From a virus, in IMG/VR virus record IMGVR_UViG_3300027675_000009, positions 1 to 46,968 of that record: a stretch of 46,968 bases of DNA. One strand, 5' to 3'. The position numbers and the translations under genes are program-made. This document shows, in pieces, positions 18,415 through 26,800 of this stretch. The number at the start of each line of letters is the position of its first letter. Position 1 is the first letter of the stretch. Under the pieces are notes generated by a model. That model was not told the DNA's origin, made no database searches, and saw nothing but the letters and a program-made list of their open reading frames with translations.

Positions 18415-20803
18415 CTATCTTCTCCAGACGTTTCATGACTTCCTGTAATACCTCAACGACAGCAGCAAGGACAGGCCACGCATCAGGAGACTGAATAACT
18501 CGTGGTGCATCCTTATATCCCGTTGCAGCACTCTCTACTAATGTACTCTGTAGCTCGTGAGCAAGGAAACCCCATCTCTCCTCGTCATCATCTGCAATCA
18601 AAGGCTCAAGCAGATTATGGCCCATTGGAGAGTACTCACGCCGCGTGTAGCTAATCGGACGTAATGCCTTAATCTTATCCCACATACGTTCTAATGGTTG
18701 GATATTCTTCTTAATTCGATAGTCTGATGATGTTGTGATATAACCTGCGAATGTATTATCCACCCACAACCGCATCAAACCAGTCCAATCCATGTTGAAT
18801 GTATTACCTCCATAATTGGTACCGGGATTACCGTCTCTGCATCTATAACCACCACCGCCGAATGTCGTTGAATAAAAGCCCGCACGAATGTCCCCACTAG
18901 ACTCTAGATACGGCGTCTGAAGACCATGTAGATACTCAACTCGTCCTAAGTCACCCCTCCACCGAAACCAAGTGGTGTCGTAATACATAAAGATGTAGCC
19001 GTTATCAGCATGTACGCTGGCGGATGCATGAAGCTCATTGAACGTCATATCATCGCCAGTACGCGCTATCCATTTACCTTGTGAATACAGATTACCGTGT
19101 GGGAAGTAGTAATAATAACCATCCTGCCACGAGATATAATGACCACCAGATGATAGATAAAGAATATTACCATGTGCAGATACATTTCCATTAGAAACGA
19201 CAGTACTTGCCGTCAATGTACCACCAACAGTAGTAGTTGACAAATTAACTGCACAGCTTCCAGCGTTAAAGTACATCGGAAACAAGCCCTTCCAACCACC
19301 ATCTGGATCACCTGCATTTGTCACTAGCCAATGGAAATTACCATCATCGAAATACTGTATAACACTATAACTACTCGCACGACAGCGAAGGAACTCCCCT
19401 ACAAAAGTTGTCTGTACCTGACTTAGTGTTAACCTACCAGTAAGGGTATGCTGATTATTAGCCAATAGAGCCAATCTACGTGCTGGTTCTCCTGCACCTG
19501 TAGCAAATACTAAATTCCCAGCTTCGGCAAACATCATTGCATTATTAGCACCATCCTTAAGTGCATAACCACCGCCCCAGCTACCCGAAACAGTCATTGC
19601 ACAAGTAGCTAGTGCATTACCATTACCAGTCGCCGTAATCTTACCATTCACCTGTGCTAGATTGCCGCTTTTTAACTGAAGTATTGCTGCTCCATCACCA
19701 ACAAGATTAAGTGAACTACTCGTAACCGTGATACCATACGCGGTACCCCAAACTGCAATGTGTCTACTGAGATTAGTCGGAACGTCGCCGGGAGCAATGT
19801 CTGATCCAAATGAAAGACCACCAGACAGCGCACCACCAGTTAGTGGTAGGTACGCTCCACCTACTGATACCTTACTATCTACATATTGTTTAGTTGCTAT
19901 ACCTAATGCAACAGTTGGATCTGCGCCAACAGTAACCTTAGTGCCCGTTAGTTGCAGAGTGTCAGTGCTGACCTCGTACATTATACGCGCTTTGGAGTCG
20001 ATTGTGCCAGTAGAGAAATCGATGATCGATCCAGTTGACCCAACTAATTTAATTTGCGCGTATCCCGCTGCATAACCAAGCCGAATGCCATCGGTTGTTA
20101 GAGCGCCAGTGACACCTCCTGCGACGGTTAAACCGCCAGTCATCGTATCACCGGCTTTTAGTACTCTCAGTGCATCTTGTGTATCCACATATCCTTGAGA
20201 CGCACCACCACTCTGCACTACCCACTGTGTATTGAAGTCAGCATTACTTATCTTCGCTAATACCTGATTAGTCGTACCACCGGGAGGAACACCGGGGCCT
20301 GCTGGTCCTTGTGGTCCTGCTGGTCCTTGTTCTCCTTGTGGGCCTACTTCACCCTGTTGTCCTTCATACGTAACAACGAAGGACACCACTTGGTTATTAC
20401 TAAATTCCGCATCACCCTCAATAAACTGCACTGGTACCTGAAACCAATCAGGCATAATCATCGCAGGACCAAGCAGCTTCCACTTCTGATAGTTAAGCGA
20501 TAAATCCTTATCTTGTATTATAAACGTATCACCAAACTTCATCGTTGTGAATAACGCTACAACGTCGAAGCCGTCTGTAGTCTGCCAATCCATGTATAGT
20601 GTTTCCGCACTATTCTGCGGAGTTGAACTATATCTATACTTACCAGCACCCGGATCACTTGCTCCTGTAGACTGTGCATCACACCGATAATCAAATACCG
20701 AAGACGACGCACCGGGCTTTACCTCAGCAAATATGTCATCGACATACTGCTTAGTTGCAGCATCCTTCGCATATCTCGGTGTGTTGACGTGCTGTCGGAA
20801 CAT
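18389..20803 (-). CDS. Second tail fibre with collagen-like repeat and S74 chaperone domain (804 aa)
   Basis: Residues ~153-180 are collagen-like (GPQGEQGPAGPQGPAGPG), followed by GDTMTGGLTV and LTGGALSGGL beta-repeats and a long Gly/Thr/Tyr-rich shaft. The last ~110 residues are a peptidase S74 chaperone: SSDYRIKKN contains the Ser/Lys dyad, then LRPISYTRREYS, RWGFLAHELQSTLVES and a terminal coil (LQEVMKRLEKID). It parallels the fibre at 4473-6929 in C-terminal layout but not in its N-terminus, so the two may attach at different places or bind different receptors. It is remote from the other tail genes, next to lysis. Confidence 0.92.
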   Translation of the reverse strand: MFRQHVNTPRYAKDAATKQYVDDIFAEVKPGASSSVFDYRCDAQSTGASDPGAGKYRYSSTPQNSAETLYMDWQTTDGFDVVALFTTMKFGDTFIIQDKDLSLNYQKWKLLGPAMIMPDWFQVPVQFIEGDAEFSNNQVVSFVVTYEGQQGEVGPQGEQGPAGPQGPAGPGVPPGGTTNQVLAKISNADFNTQWVVQSGGASQGYVDTQDALRVLKAGDTMTGGLTVAGGVTGALTTDGIRLGYAAGYAQIKLVGSTGSIIDFSTGTIDSKARIMYEVSTDTLQLTGTKVTVGADPTVALGIATKQYVDSKVSVGGAYLPLTGGALSGGLSFGSDIAPGDVPTNLSRHIAVWGTAYGITVTSSSLNLVGDGAAILQLKSGNLAQVNGKITATGNGNALATCAMTVSGSWGGGYALKDGANNAMMFAEAGNLVFATGAGEPARRLALLANNQHTLTGRLTLSQVQTTFVGEFLRCRASSYSVIQYFDDGNFHWLVTNAGDPDGGWKGLFPMYFNAGSCAVNLSTTTVGGTLTASTVVSNGNVSAHGNILYLSSGGHYISWQDGYYYYFPHGNLYSQGKWIARTGDDMTFNELHASASVHADNGYIFMYYDTTWFRWRGDLGRVEYLHGLQTPYLESSGDIRAGFYSTTFGGGGYRCRDGNPGTNYGGNTFNMDWTGLMRLWVDNTFAGYITTSSDYRIKKNIQPLERMWDKIKALRPISYTRREYSPMGHNLLEPLIADDDEERWGFLAHELQSTLVESAATGYKDAPRVIQSPDAWPVLAAVVEVLQEVMKRLEKIDGNTTVSV

Positions 20804-20804
20804 A

Positions 20805-21182
20805 TTACTTAGGTGCGCCTTTCTCTCCGACTAATATGACAGTACGTGCAGCCGCTTCCGCCGTTCCACATACGACTTTAACCATATCCAGACCGCGGAT
20901 AGGCGGAGAGACGTGATGATAGACGTTCGCACCAACAACCGCACTAAATGGATTACCCGTTACCGCATCTTCCACCGGACGATAACTAAGTCCACCATCT
21001 ATACTATTAAGTAGCGTGATCGCAGTACTCGTCAACGCACTACAGTCAATCCCGACTAGCGGAGTACCATGCATAAGCACAACACTACTAATCGTCAGTC
21101 CATTTGGAATGTTCGCAGGCTTACGAATAATTCGATTAGTCAGATCCTTCGCAACGCCAGCAGCATTAGGATTAGTAGCCAT
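20805..21182 (-). CDS. Hypothetical virion-type protein (125 aa)
   Basis: ATG 21182 is chosen over an upstream GTG because GGAGGAAG lies just before it and TGATG overlaps the preceding stop. The sequence is rich in Ala, Val, Thr and Gly, predicted mostly beta (SSVVLMHGTPLVGIDCSALTS), without coils or membrane spans. It directly precedes the fibre gene with one base between. A small tail or fibre-base component is plausible; no family recognised. Confidence 0.65.
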   Translation of the reverse strand: MATNPNAAGVAKDLTNRIIRKPANIPNGLTISSVVLMHGTPLVGIDCSALTSTAITLLNSIDGGLSYRPVEDAVTGNPFSAVVGANVYHHVSPPIRGLDMVKVVCGTAEAAARTVILVGEKGAPK

Positions 21183-21421
21183 CACTTCCTCCGTTTCATG
21201 TCTTTCGCGTGTCTCGTTCGCTCTATCGCTTGCATCTTCTCACTAATTCGCTCTAATCCCTGCCGCCCACCCTCACCCGCGCTAATAGCAGCGGCGATGG
21301 CATCTAGTAAATTCACGTTATCCCCACTGCCACCTAATCCACGAACAGTGGTCATCTTATCGAACACTTCATTCTTACGTGCTCGTTGTGTGGTTGATGC
21401 TCGCACTGCTGCTGTTGGCAT
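21182..21421 (-). CDS. Hypothetical protein (79 aa)
   Basis: ATG 21421 shares a base with the stop of the 172-aa gene upstream. Polar N-terminus (RASTTQRARKNE), a Gly-rich middle, and a basic helical end (EKMQAIERTRHAKDMKRRK). No domain recognised; the basic tail might bind nucleic acid. Confidence 0.6.
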   Translation of the reverse strand: MPTAAVRASTTQRARKNEVFDKMTTVRGLGGSGDNVNLLDAIAAAISAGEGGRQGLERISEKMQAIERTRHAKDMKRRK

Positions 21422-21939
21422 TATAGTTCAACTCCCCCACCACCTGTATAAAAGTCCATTAGTTGCTGCATCTGTTGATCGGTTGGTTGCTGAGGCATCT
21501 GTTGAGGCATATTAGAGATAGGAGGCTCAGTCATTGGCATCTGATTATAAGCTTGACCCATTGGACCTGTATTTGGACGCGGGGGCGGACTCACATAATC
21601 AGGATCAACTACAGGTGTCTTAGTTTTCCCATACGCATCATCAACCATCTTAGAATGTCTTCTATCTCTATTCTGCGATGTCTGTGTATCATCATATTGC
21701 GTAGTCGGTCCCATCTTATCCAGCATAAATCCTGGGTTCGTCATCGCATCGTAATCACTAGGCGACTTCATCGTAGTATAAGGCTGAGGATTAAACAACA
21801 TATCATTATTAGGTATGCCGCTTTCCATTGTATCTTGCATACGTGATGGATCTTCCATCATCATTTGATCTCGACCAGCCTTCGCGAGTATCTCTTGTAT
21901 AATCTCTTCATAACTACGTGGCATTTTCATAATCCGCAT
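21421..21939 (-). CDS. Hypothetical disordered protein with a shared C-terminal motif (172 aa)
   Basis: Three in-frame ATGs (21939, 21930, 21924) are possible and none has a clear ribosome site; it overlaps the end of the probable small terminase. A helix at residues ~8-25 (YEEIIQEILAKAGRD) is followed by ~110 residues rich in Pro, Met, Gln, Asn and Asp. It ends in QQMQQLMDFYTGGGG, matching the last residues of the transglycosylase-type protein at 22554-24413 (MMQLMQFFTQGGGG). The shared tail suggests a common docking site, perhaps in the virion. Confidence 0.6.
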   Translation of the reverse strand: MRIMKMPRSYEEIIQEILAKAGRDQMMMEDPSRMQDTMESGIPNNDMLFNPQPYTTMKSPSDYDAMTNPGFMLDKMGPTTQYDDTQTSQNRDRRHSKMVDDAYGKTKTPVVDPDYVSPPPRPNTGPMGQAYNQMPMTEPPISNMPQQMPQQPTDQQMQQLMDFYTGGGGVEL

Positions 21940-22576
21940 CTATAGTGACTGACTTCTCAGCATCTCCACGTATATGTACGATCTTTAGCTCGTTCTCATG
22001 TCTCACTCTATGTTCTACTACGTCAACAGGACGGAAGCCACCTCTATCGAGTACCTCCTTCGCGGACATGTGCCTAATATCCGGCACCTTAGATCGTAGG
22101 CCACTGACGATATGCTGTGCTGCTTCCTTCGCGTTATTAACAAAGATCGCGCGGATATTATCACTCTGAGCCCGCATCACATTCTCAATAACCCCATTCA
22201 CCATATCATTATAACGTTCTGATTGTTTAATCGCTACAACCTTTTCCATATCCGTATTACATATAAAGGAAATCTCACGATCATTAATACCAAATAGAGT
22301 AAGAGCGGTTATAAGTCCGATTGCCTTTGTACTATTATTATCTCCGGGTAAATCATTAAGGTGTCTATTTACTGGTAGTAACCTCTTAATCTCTCCTATT
22401 TCCGTTTCTCCAGTCTCATCTTCCACAACACTATCACCTGCTCCATCCACGTCAAGAAGTTGTACGTCTTCAACCTTATCCCGGATAACTTCTCCCGTGC
22501 GTTTGTTAATCTTTGTTCCATCTGCTAATACCAATACCTCATCTACTGTCGCATTACATTCCGTCTTGTCCACCAC
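21914..22576 (-). CDS. Probable terminase small subunit (220 aa)
   Basis: Residues ~80-110 (ITALTLFGINDREISFICNTDMEKVVAIKQSERYNDMV, in two parts) look like a helix-turn-helix that begins with a growth of LxLFGxxDxEI. The later AKEVLDRGGFRPVDVVEH pattern is usual in podovirus small terminase or packaging proteins. The first ~70 residues are acidic. It lies in the virion arm, although separated from the large terminase by about 5 kb. The start is uncertain: GTG 22576, inside the upstream gene, is used for lack of a better codon. An alternative reading is a DNA-binding regulator of the arm. Confidence 0.5.
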   Translation of the reverse strand: MVDKTECNATVDEVLVLADGTKINKRTGEVIRDKVEDVQLLDVDGAGDSVVEDETGETEIGEIKRLLPVNRHLNDLPGDNNSTKAIGLITALTLFGINDREISFICNTDMEKVVAIKQSERYNDMVNGVIENVMRAQSDNIRAIFVNNAKEAAQHIVSGLRSKVPDIRHMSAKEVLDRGGFRPVDVVEHRVRHENELKIVHIRGDAEKSVTIDADYENAT

Positions 22577-24413
22577 CGCCCCCTTGAGTAAAGAACTGCA
22601 TCAACTGCATCATTGTTGGGTCCATCATCTGCGGAGTCATCTGCGGAGGGACACCATTATAAGGATGATTAACAACGCTCTCCGCTGGTGCTTGATATCC
22701 AGTCGGTAATCCCTGTGAAGATGGAGCATCCGCATACTGTTGGAAGCGATGTGGACTCGGACCAGCTTGTGGAGCAGTACGATAAGGCGGTTGTGGGGGA
22801 ATGTCGCCTTTCTCTTGTCCCGGTCCAGGTTGAGGATAAACAGGTTGTGCTTGTTGAGGCATAACTTCTTCAGGAGGAATAGGACGATCCGCATCCCTCA
22901 CTGACTGTGGAGTAGGTCTTACGGAAACAGTACCACGAGATTGCTGTGGTTGCTGTTGCGGTGCTGGTTGCTGTTGCGTCTGGGGCGTACTCCGTCCGCG
23001 CATTACTCCCTGATTATCTCTAACAACTGCATCCATCATCCTGCGTTCATACATGGGATCAGATGGATCAGCGGGCTGTCCTGATGGGCTAACCTGAGAT
23101 GCACGACGCTGATAATACGTCGGATCATTAGCCATATCCCCCTTCATCGCATCCTGTCGAGCTTTAGTGCTTATAACTTTCTCTATTACCTGTTTAGTCG
23201 CACCAGCAGTCTTCGGATCTTTCATCGCCTCCTTAATAGTCGGTATACCCTCAACGAGTAAATACTCAAGGGATTTAGGAATACCCGTAGCGCCTGCTCC
23301 CTCATTTTTAGCTTCAGGGCGTTGAGTACCGGCCATCGCTCCTGCAACTACTGCACCCGCACCCGCAGCGGCAGTTGGTCCAGCGAGATCACCCTGATTA
23401 GGAGGAGGAAGTCGCGGAGGTTGTGCACCACCTTCACGCGCTGTTCCTCTAATCTTCGCACTCATAAGTGCCTGTCTCGCAGGATCATTCTGTGCAGCAA
23501 GATTAGGATCATATGGTGCAATACTGGTACCAGTTCGCGGATCAGCAGCACCAGCAGGATCAGTCGCACTTCTTACACGCGGCTCTGGCCTACCAGTTGG
23601 TGCGGGTCCGGGATTAGGTCCATCACCATTAAGCCATTTCTCATGTGCCTCATTCCACGCACTAATAGCTGCCCTCTCATCATCAGTAACCGGGGCGTCT
23701 TTACGTCCAATCTGTCTCTCTGCATCAGGGACAGTACTTTTAGGCGCACCTTTAGTGGGGACATTTTTATTTGCTGCGGCTCTAGTCTCCGCACTACCTC
23801 TCGTTAATCCCGGAGGTACGAAGCCCGCAACTTGTACACCTTTCTCGGCCATCGCTTGTTTAATAGCGTCCTCAAATCCCGGATGCCGTGCCATTTTTCC
23901 ACTCTGTTCTGTAGGAGATGTTTGCCCTAATGACCAATTAGGTGCGTCGGCCTTATTCTCAAAGTATTTAGAATTAGTCGGTTTTAACTGCGCAAGTTGG
24001 GGAGTCGCAGTGAGATCGATATTCTTCGGCGCTTTATTATTAGGAGGCGAGTAGGATGCACTCTTATTATCAGAGCCACCTACACCTTGCCATCTACCAA
24101 TACCAACATCTCTCGCGCCGTACCACTGACGCCATCCATCTTTAGCAACAACACCATGAGCGAAGTCAACGTGTTCTTTCCATCGAGAAGGATCAGTAGG
24201 ATCGATACCCCGCTGACGTGCAACATTACCCAAACCGCCTTGGGTATTTAATTGAGCGATGCCCCAACTCTTCTCTTTCGGCCCTTTAATATTATTAGCG
24301 TTCGGGTTAAGCCCGCTCTCCTGTTGAAATACTCTAAGAGATGTTTGTGGATCAATGCCGTGACGGCGGGCTGACTCAGTGATATATGCTATCACCTCTT
24401 GCCTAGTAGGCAT
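22554..24413 (-). CDS. Lytic transglycosylase-domain virion protein (619 aa)
   Basis: Residues ~1-115 form an SLT-type lysozyme fold: ARRHGIDPQTSLRVFQQESGLNPNA carries the catalytic Glu, followed by WGIAQLN and a late WRQWYGARDVGIGRWQG. The remaining ~500 residues are Pro/Gln/Gly/Ala-rich and disordered, with repeated PQQ and short Ala/Gly helix stretches (~residues 350-370). It ends in MMQLMQFFTQGGGGG, shared with the protein at 21421-21939. Transglycosylase-tailed proteins open the cell wall for DNA entry; the long disordered part may pack in the head. A terminator-like hairpin lies just upstream. Confidence 0.8.
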   Translation of the reverse strand: MPTRQEVIAYITESARRHGIDPQTSLRVFQQESGLNPNANNIKGPKEKSWGIAQLNTQGGLGNVARQRGIDPTDPSRWKEHVDFAHGVVAKDGWRQWYGARDVGIGRWQGVGGSDNKSASYSPPNNKAPKNIDLTATPQLAQLKPTNSKYFENKADAPNWSLGQTSPTEQSGKMARHPGFEDAIKQAMAEKGVQVAGFVPPGLTRGSAETRAAANKNVPTKGAPKSTVPDAERQIGRKDAPVTDDERAAISAWNEAHEKWLNGDGPNPGPAPTGRPEPRVRSATDPAGAADPRTGTSIAPYDPNLAAQNDPARQALMSAKIRGTAREGGAQPPRLPPPNQGDLAGPTAAAGAGAVVAGAMAGTQRPEAKNEGAGATGIPKSLEYLLVEGIPTIKEAMKDPKTAGATKQVIEKVISTKARQDAMKGDMANDPTYYQRRASQVSPSGQPADPSDPMYERRMMDAVVRDNQGVMRGRSTPQTQQQPAPQQQPQQSRGTVSVRPTPQSVRDADRPIPPEEVMPQQAQPVYPQPGPGQEKGDIPPQPPYRTAPQAGPSPHRFQQYADAPSSQGLPTGYQAPAESVVNHPYNGVPPQMTPQMMDPTMMQLMQFFTQGGGGGQDGM

Positions 24414-24436
24414 TACAACCTCGCGCTATATAAAAG

Positions 24437-24479
24437 ACGCGACGATGCTAGGCTGGGGGGCTATCAAACACCGTCGCGT
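24437..24479 (-). terminator. Hairpin with C-rich loop, possible attenuator
   Basis: The arms ACGCGACG and CGTCGCGT pair perfectly over eight bases around a 27-base loop. On the minus strand the second arm is followed by CTTTTATATA, so it could act as a leaky terminator between the first late gene and the transglycosylase gene. The loop on that strand contains TTGATAGCCCCCCAGCCTAG, echoing hairpins at 25273 and 32305. Confidence 0.5.
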
Positions 24480-24519
24480 TGAGTCAGGGGAATTGTGGAC
24501 AGATCAAACGTAATTACAA

Positions 24520-24957
24520 TTAGAAGCGAAGTCCCATCTTTCCACCACCACCATTACCGGACTTATCAACTGGATATCCCATATCAACAGGATTTCCGGG
24601 GACGGCGTTAGTTCGTGGGGCGTTACTCTTTTCAACTTGGTTCTGGATATTACCAATAGTAACAGTGGTGGGAGTCTGAGTACCAATTGTAATCTTACCA
24701 CCATTAACTACAGGATTACCTGGCTGTTGGGACGGAGTTACTTGCTTATACGAATCAGCAAAACCATCAAACACACCCTCAGATGCAATACGTCCACCCA
24801 TAGTGCGCGCTAGTCTGCTAATCTTACGAGCTATTGCATGACCGCGTACAGAGACCGTTCCACCAACAGTAACGTAATCGTGAGGAATAAGAAGAGAGTG
24901 TTGCTCATTACCAACTCTATTCCACAATCCAGACCACCCGCCGGTGACTGTAGGCAT
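24520..24957 (-). CDS. Hypothetical virion-type protein, first of the minus arm (145 aa)
   Basis: ATG 24957 is preceded by AAGGAG. The N-terminal ~75 residues are compact (WSGLWNRVGNEQHSLLIPHDYVTVGG, in parts, then a basic helix ARKISRLARTMGG). The rest is Gly/Asn/Thr/Pro-rich with a short beta-type repeat (ITIGTQTPTTVTIGN) and a GGGGK tail. No domain recognised. As the first gene behind the divergent control region it may be made early or in quantity. Confidence 0.65.
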   Translation of the reverse strand: MPTVTGGWSGLWNRVGNEQHSLLIPHDYVTVGGTVSVRGHAIARKISRLARTMGGRIASEGVFDGFADSYKQVTPSQQPGNPVVNGGKITIGTQTPTTVTIGNIQNQVEKSNAPRTNAVPGNPVDMGYPVDKSGNGGGGKMGLRF

Positions 24958-24987
24958 TGGAATACTCCTTATGGTAGGTGTCTATTG

Positions 24988-25016
24988 TAGTATGCATATA
25001 TAATGGGTATTGACAA
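24988..25016 (-). promoter_or_regulatory. Possible minus-arm promoter
   Basis: On the minus strand TTGTCA (25016-25011) is followed by CATACT or ATACTA at 16-17 bases, about 30 bases before the first late gene. It shares its -35 bases with the plus promoter, a back-to-back arrangement. The -10 is poor, so confidence is low. Confidence 0.3.
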
Positions 25017-25038
25017 CACAATAATTCTTCTTTATACT
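25010..25038 (+). promoter_or_regulatory. Strong sigma70-type promoter for the plus arm
   Basis: TTGACA (25010-25015), exactly 17 bases, then TATACT (25033-25038): only one mismatch to consensus in all. It points toward the first plus gene 690 bases away, leaving a long leader that includes the G/C-run hairpins. Confidence 0.8.
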
Positions 25039-25272
25039 AGGGGTGGTGGTCGGGGACGTGGAGGCATTATAAGTAGCAATCGCATTCCGCGGCCGAAGGA
25101 CGCCCTCTCCGTCACACTTCAAATCGCGCTTATATAACACATAACAATATACAATATAAGCACGCGATAGCCCTCAGTCATCATCAGAACGCTTATAGTA
25201 GTGTTGAAGTGTTATCATTTCAGCATTCTATTTTATATATATGTAACTACTTAGCGCGAGTTACCGTCTCTT

Positions 25273-25348
25273 TTGATATAGGGGGACAGCCTAGCCCCCC
25301 CGCGCAAACAGATGCGACCCCCCATTTAAGACTTTTGGCATTGGGGGG
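25273..25348 (+). promoter_or_regulatory. Leader RNA with alternative G/C-run hairpins
   Basis: Within the leader of the 25010 promoter, a GGGGG run (25281-25285), two C-runs (25295-25301 and 25318-25323) and a GGGGGG run (25343-25348) can pair in mutually exclusive ways. TTGATA at 25273 and CAGCCTAG at 25287 match the loop of the hairpin at 24437-24479. Confidence 0.45.
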
Positions 25349-25482
25349 AGTATGTATTCCTATACAACTATATATACATATCGGTTGTAATACATATAAC
25401 ATACAGCCTTGATAGGATTATATATGTTGTGCTAGGATGTGCCCATTTGCGTAGGCTAACTTGACTGTTGGATACGTTCGGG

Positions 25483-25563
25483 CTGAATGCATCCTGAATG
25501 CATCAAACAACGCACCAACTTAACGCTAATTACATCCAACTTAGTACAAAACAATACAACTTT
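25483..25563. repeat. Short direct repeats, iteron-like
   Basis: CTGAATGCATC occurs twice in tandem (25483-25504). CCAACTTA follows at 25515 and 25536, 21 bp apart, with a weaker ACAACTTT near 25556. Two-turn spacing suits a DNA-binding protein on one face of the helix. Confidence 0.45.
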
Positions 25564-25591
25564 GTAAACATACGCCACCGTATGGAATGTA

Positions 25592-25601
25592 TATACGTAT
25601 A
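25592..25601. promoter_or_regulatory. TATACGTATA palindrome upstream of the first plus gene
   Basis: The 10-bp core of the recurring palindrome, followed by AAAGAG as in other copies, lies about 130 bases before the gene at 25730. The outermost T of the 12-mer is A here. Confidence 0.4.
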
Positions 25602-25729
25602 AAGAGCATGTATTGTATTAGCGCGACTAACGAAGGCTCAACTTGTCTTAAGATGCTGATATGGTACTATCTACCTGCGGCCGGAAAACCGTGACCGCTA
25701 ATTGAAACTTGAAACATGAGGATATGACT

Positions 25730-26722
25730 ATGGCTAAGAAGACAAAGACCGCTCGCGTTTCTTCGCTTGTTGAAGGCGAGAGCGCAAATCGCACGATTGC
25801 TAAGGCAATCAATACCGCTCGCTCGAACGTTCCTACGTATACGTTTGATCAGGCTGTTCATGACGCTCTTACTTCGAAGTCTACTGAGGGAAAAGCGGAG
25901 GCCGGGATGGTCGTCGCTCTCTTTGCTGACGAACAATGGAACGTGGACGCGTTGAAGCGTTACTTCGGTGCGGCTAAGTCACAATCCGTTATCGTCAACG
26001 GTGTTCGCAAGATTGATAAGAACATCCCAACGCGAGCGAAAATCGCTCAAGCTTACCTCTCTACTCGCTCGGAGGAATACAAAGCCGCTCTCGTCGCTCT
26101 AGAGAATGCGAAAGCGGAGTTGAACGAAGCTGACAAGGCGAAGCCAAAGAATATGCTTCTTGTTACTCAACTTGATTTCAAAGTTGATAGTCTCAAGAAG
26201 CCATTGGACGCGGCTTATCAGATGTTCCATCGCGCGTTGACCTCGCTCTATCAGGCGAAGTCTAACGGCTACATCGCTGTTCGGCTCGGCAAGTCGAATG
26301 AATTGCTAGTCACGAATGCGAAAGGCGAAGAGGCGCTGTTTTCTGCCGCTAGTGTTCGCAAGGCTGGCAATGATGCTCTCGTTACCGCGAAGCTTGTACA
26401 GCCGCGCGGCAAGCGTAAATCCGCGCCGGTTACTGCGGTCTCTGCAATCGATGCACAGAACGCAAAGCCTGTTATCGCTTCGCTTGGGAATATGTTGGAC
26501 GCTGAAACGTTCAATCCCCCAATTGAAACCGATAGCGAAAACGTTATCGATCAAAACGACATTGCCGAACTTGCTCTCCGTTGCGTTCTGAAACTGAGCA
26601 AGACCGATAACGCTGAAATCAAAGGCACAGTGTCGCAAATTGTCGTGGCGTTGTGGCCCTTGATCGGTGCGAAGTCATTCGACGCGGTACAGAAGATTGC
26701 GAAGCAAGCGGCTAACGCATAA
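25730..26722 (+). CDS. Hypothetical leading early protein (330 aa), compositionally distinct
   Basis: I chose ATG 25730 (MAKKTKTARV) because GAGGA lies seven bases upstream; earlier in-frame codons at 25709 and 25724 lack suitable spacing. The basic N-terminus is followed by mostly helical, Ala/Lys-rich sequence, with a coiled-coil-like stretch around residues 120-160 (ALENAKAELNEADKAKP). There are no cysteines, no membrane span and no recognised domain. Its codons are richer in C and G at third positions (CTC, CGC, GCG) than neighbouring small genes. It is alone between its leader and a perfect terminator, so it is probably strongly and separately expressed. Function unknown. Confidence 0.8.
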   Translation: MAKKTKTARVSSLVEGESANRTIAKAINTARSNVPTYTFDQAVHDALTSKSTEGKAEAGMVVALFADEQWNVDALKRYFGAAKSQSVIVNGVRKIDKNIPTRAKIAQAYLSTRSEEYKAALVALENAKAELNEADKAKPKNMLLVTQLDFKVDSLKKPLDAAYQMFHRALTSLYQAKSNGYIAVRLGKSNELLVTNAKGEEALFSAASVRKAGNDALVTAKLVQPRGKRKSAPVTAVSAIDAQNAKPVIASLGNMLDAETFNPPIETDSENVIDQNDIAELALRCVLKLSKTDNAEIKGTVSQIVVALWPLIGAKSFDAVQKIAKQAANA

Positions 26723-26742
26723 CGCTTCACGATCCGACTAAC

Positions 26743-26777
26743 AACCCTCGCAACCAATTGGTTGCGAGGGTTTTTTT
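26743..26777 (+). terminator. Strong intrinsic terminator
   Basis: AACCCTCGCAACCAA (26743-26757) is followed without spacer by its exact complement (26758-26772) and seven Ts. It ends the transcript of the 330-aa gene. Confidence 0.95.
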
Positions 26778-26800
26778 GTGTCTGCAATTTGGATAGTTTA

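Larger units (their letters stand above)
24958..25729. other. Non-coding divergent control region
   Basis: About 770 bases separate the two divergent arms, with no convincing coding frame on either strand. It is AT-rich with islands of G and C runs. Contents seen: a near-consensus plus promoter (25010), a weaker overlapping minus promoter, two G/C-run hairpins (25281-25348), a tandem 11-bp direct repeat (25483-25504), three CAACTT-type repeats about 21 bp apart (25515-25563) and a TATACGTATA core (25592). This is the most likely place for a replication origin. Confidence 0.75.

Noticed and set aside
25209-25412. A 67-aa frame in the divergent control region
   Set aside because: No ribosome site, runs through the G/C-run hairpins, and composition unlike phage proteins here.
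25461-25489. Second plus promoter with TTGACT
   Set aside because: No acceptable -10 at 16-18 bases.
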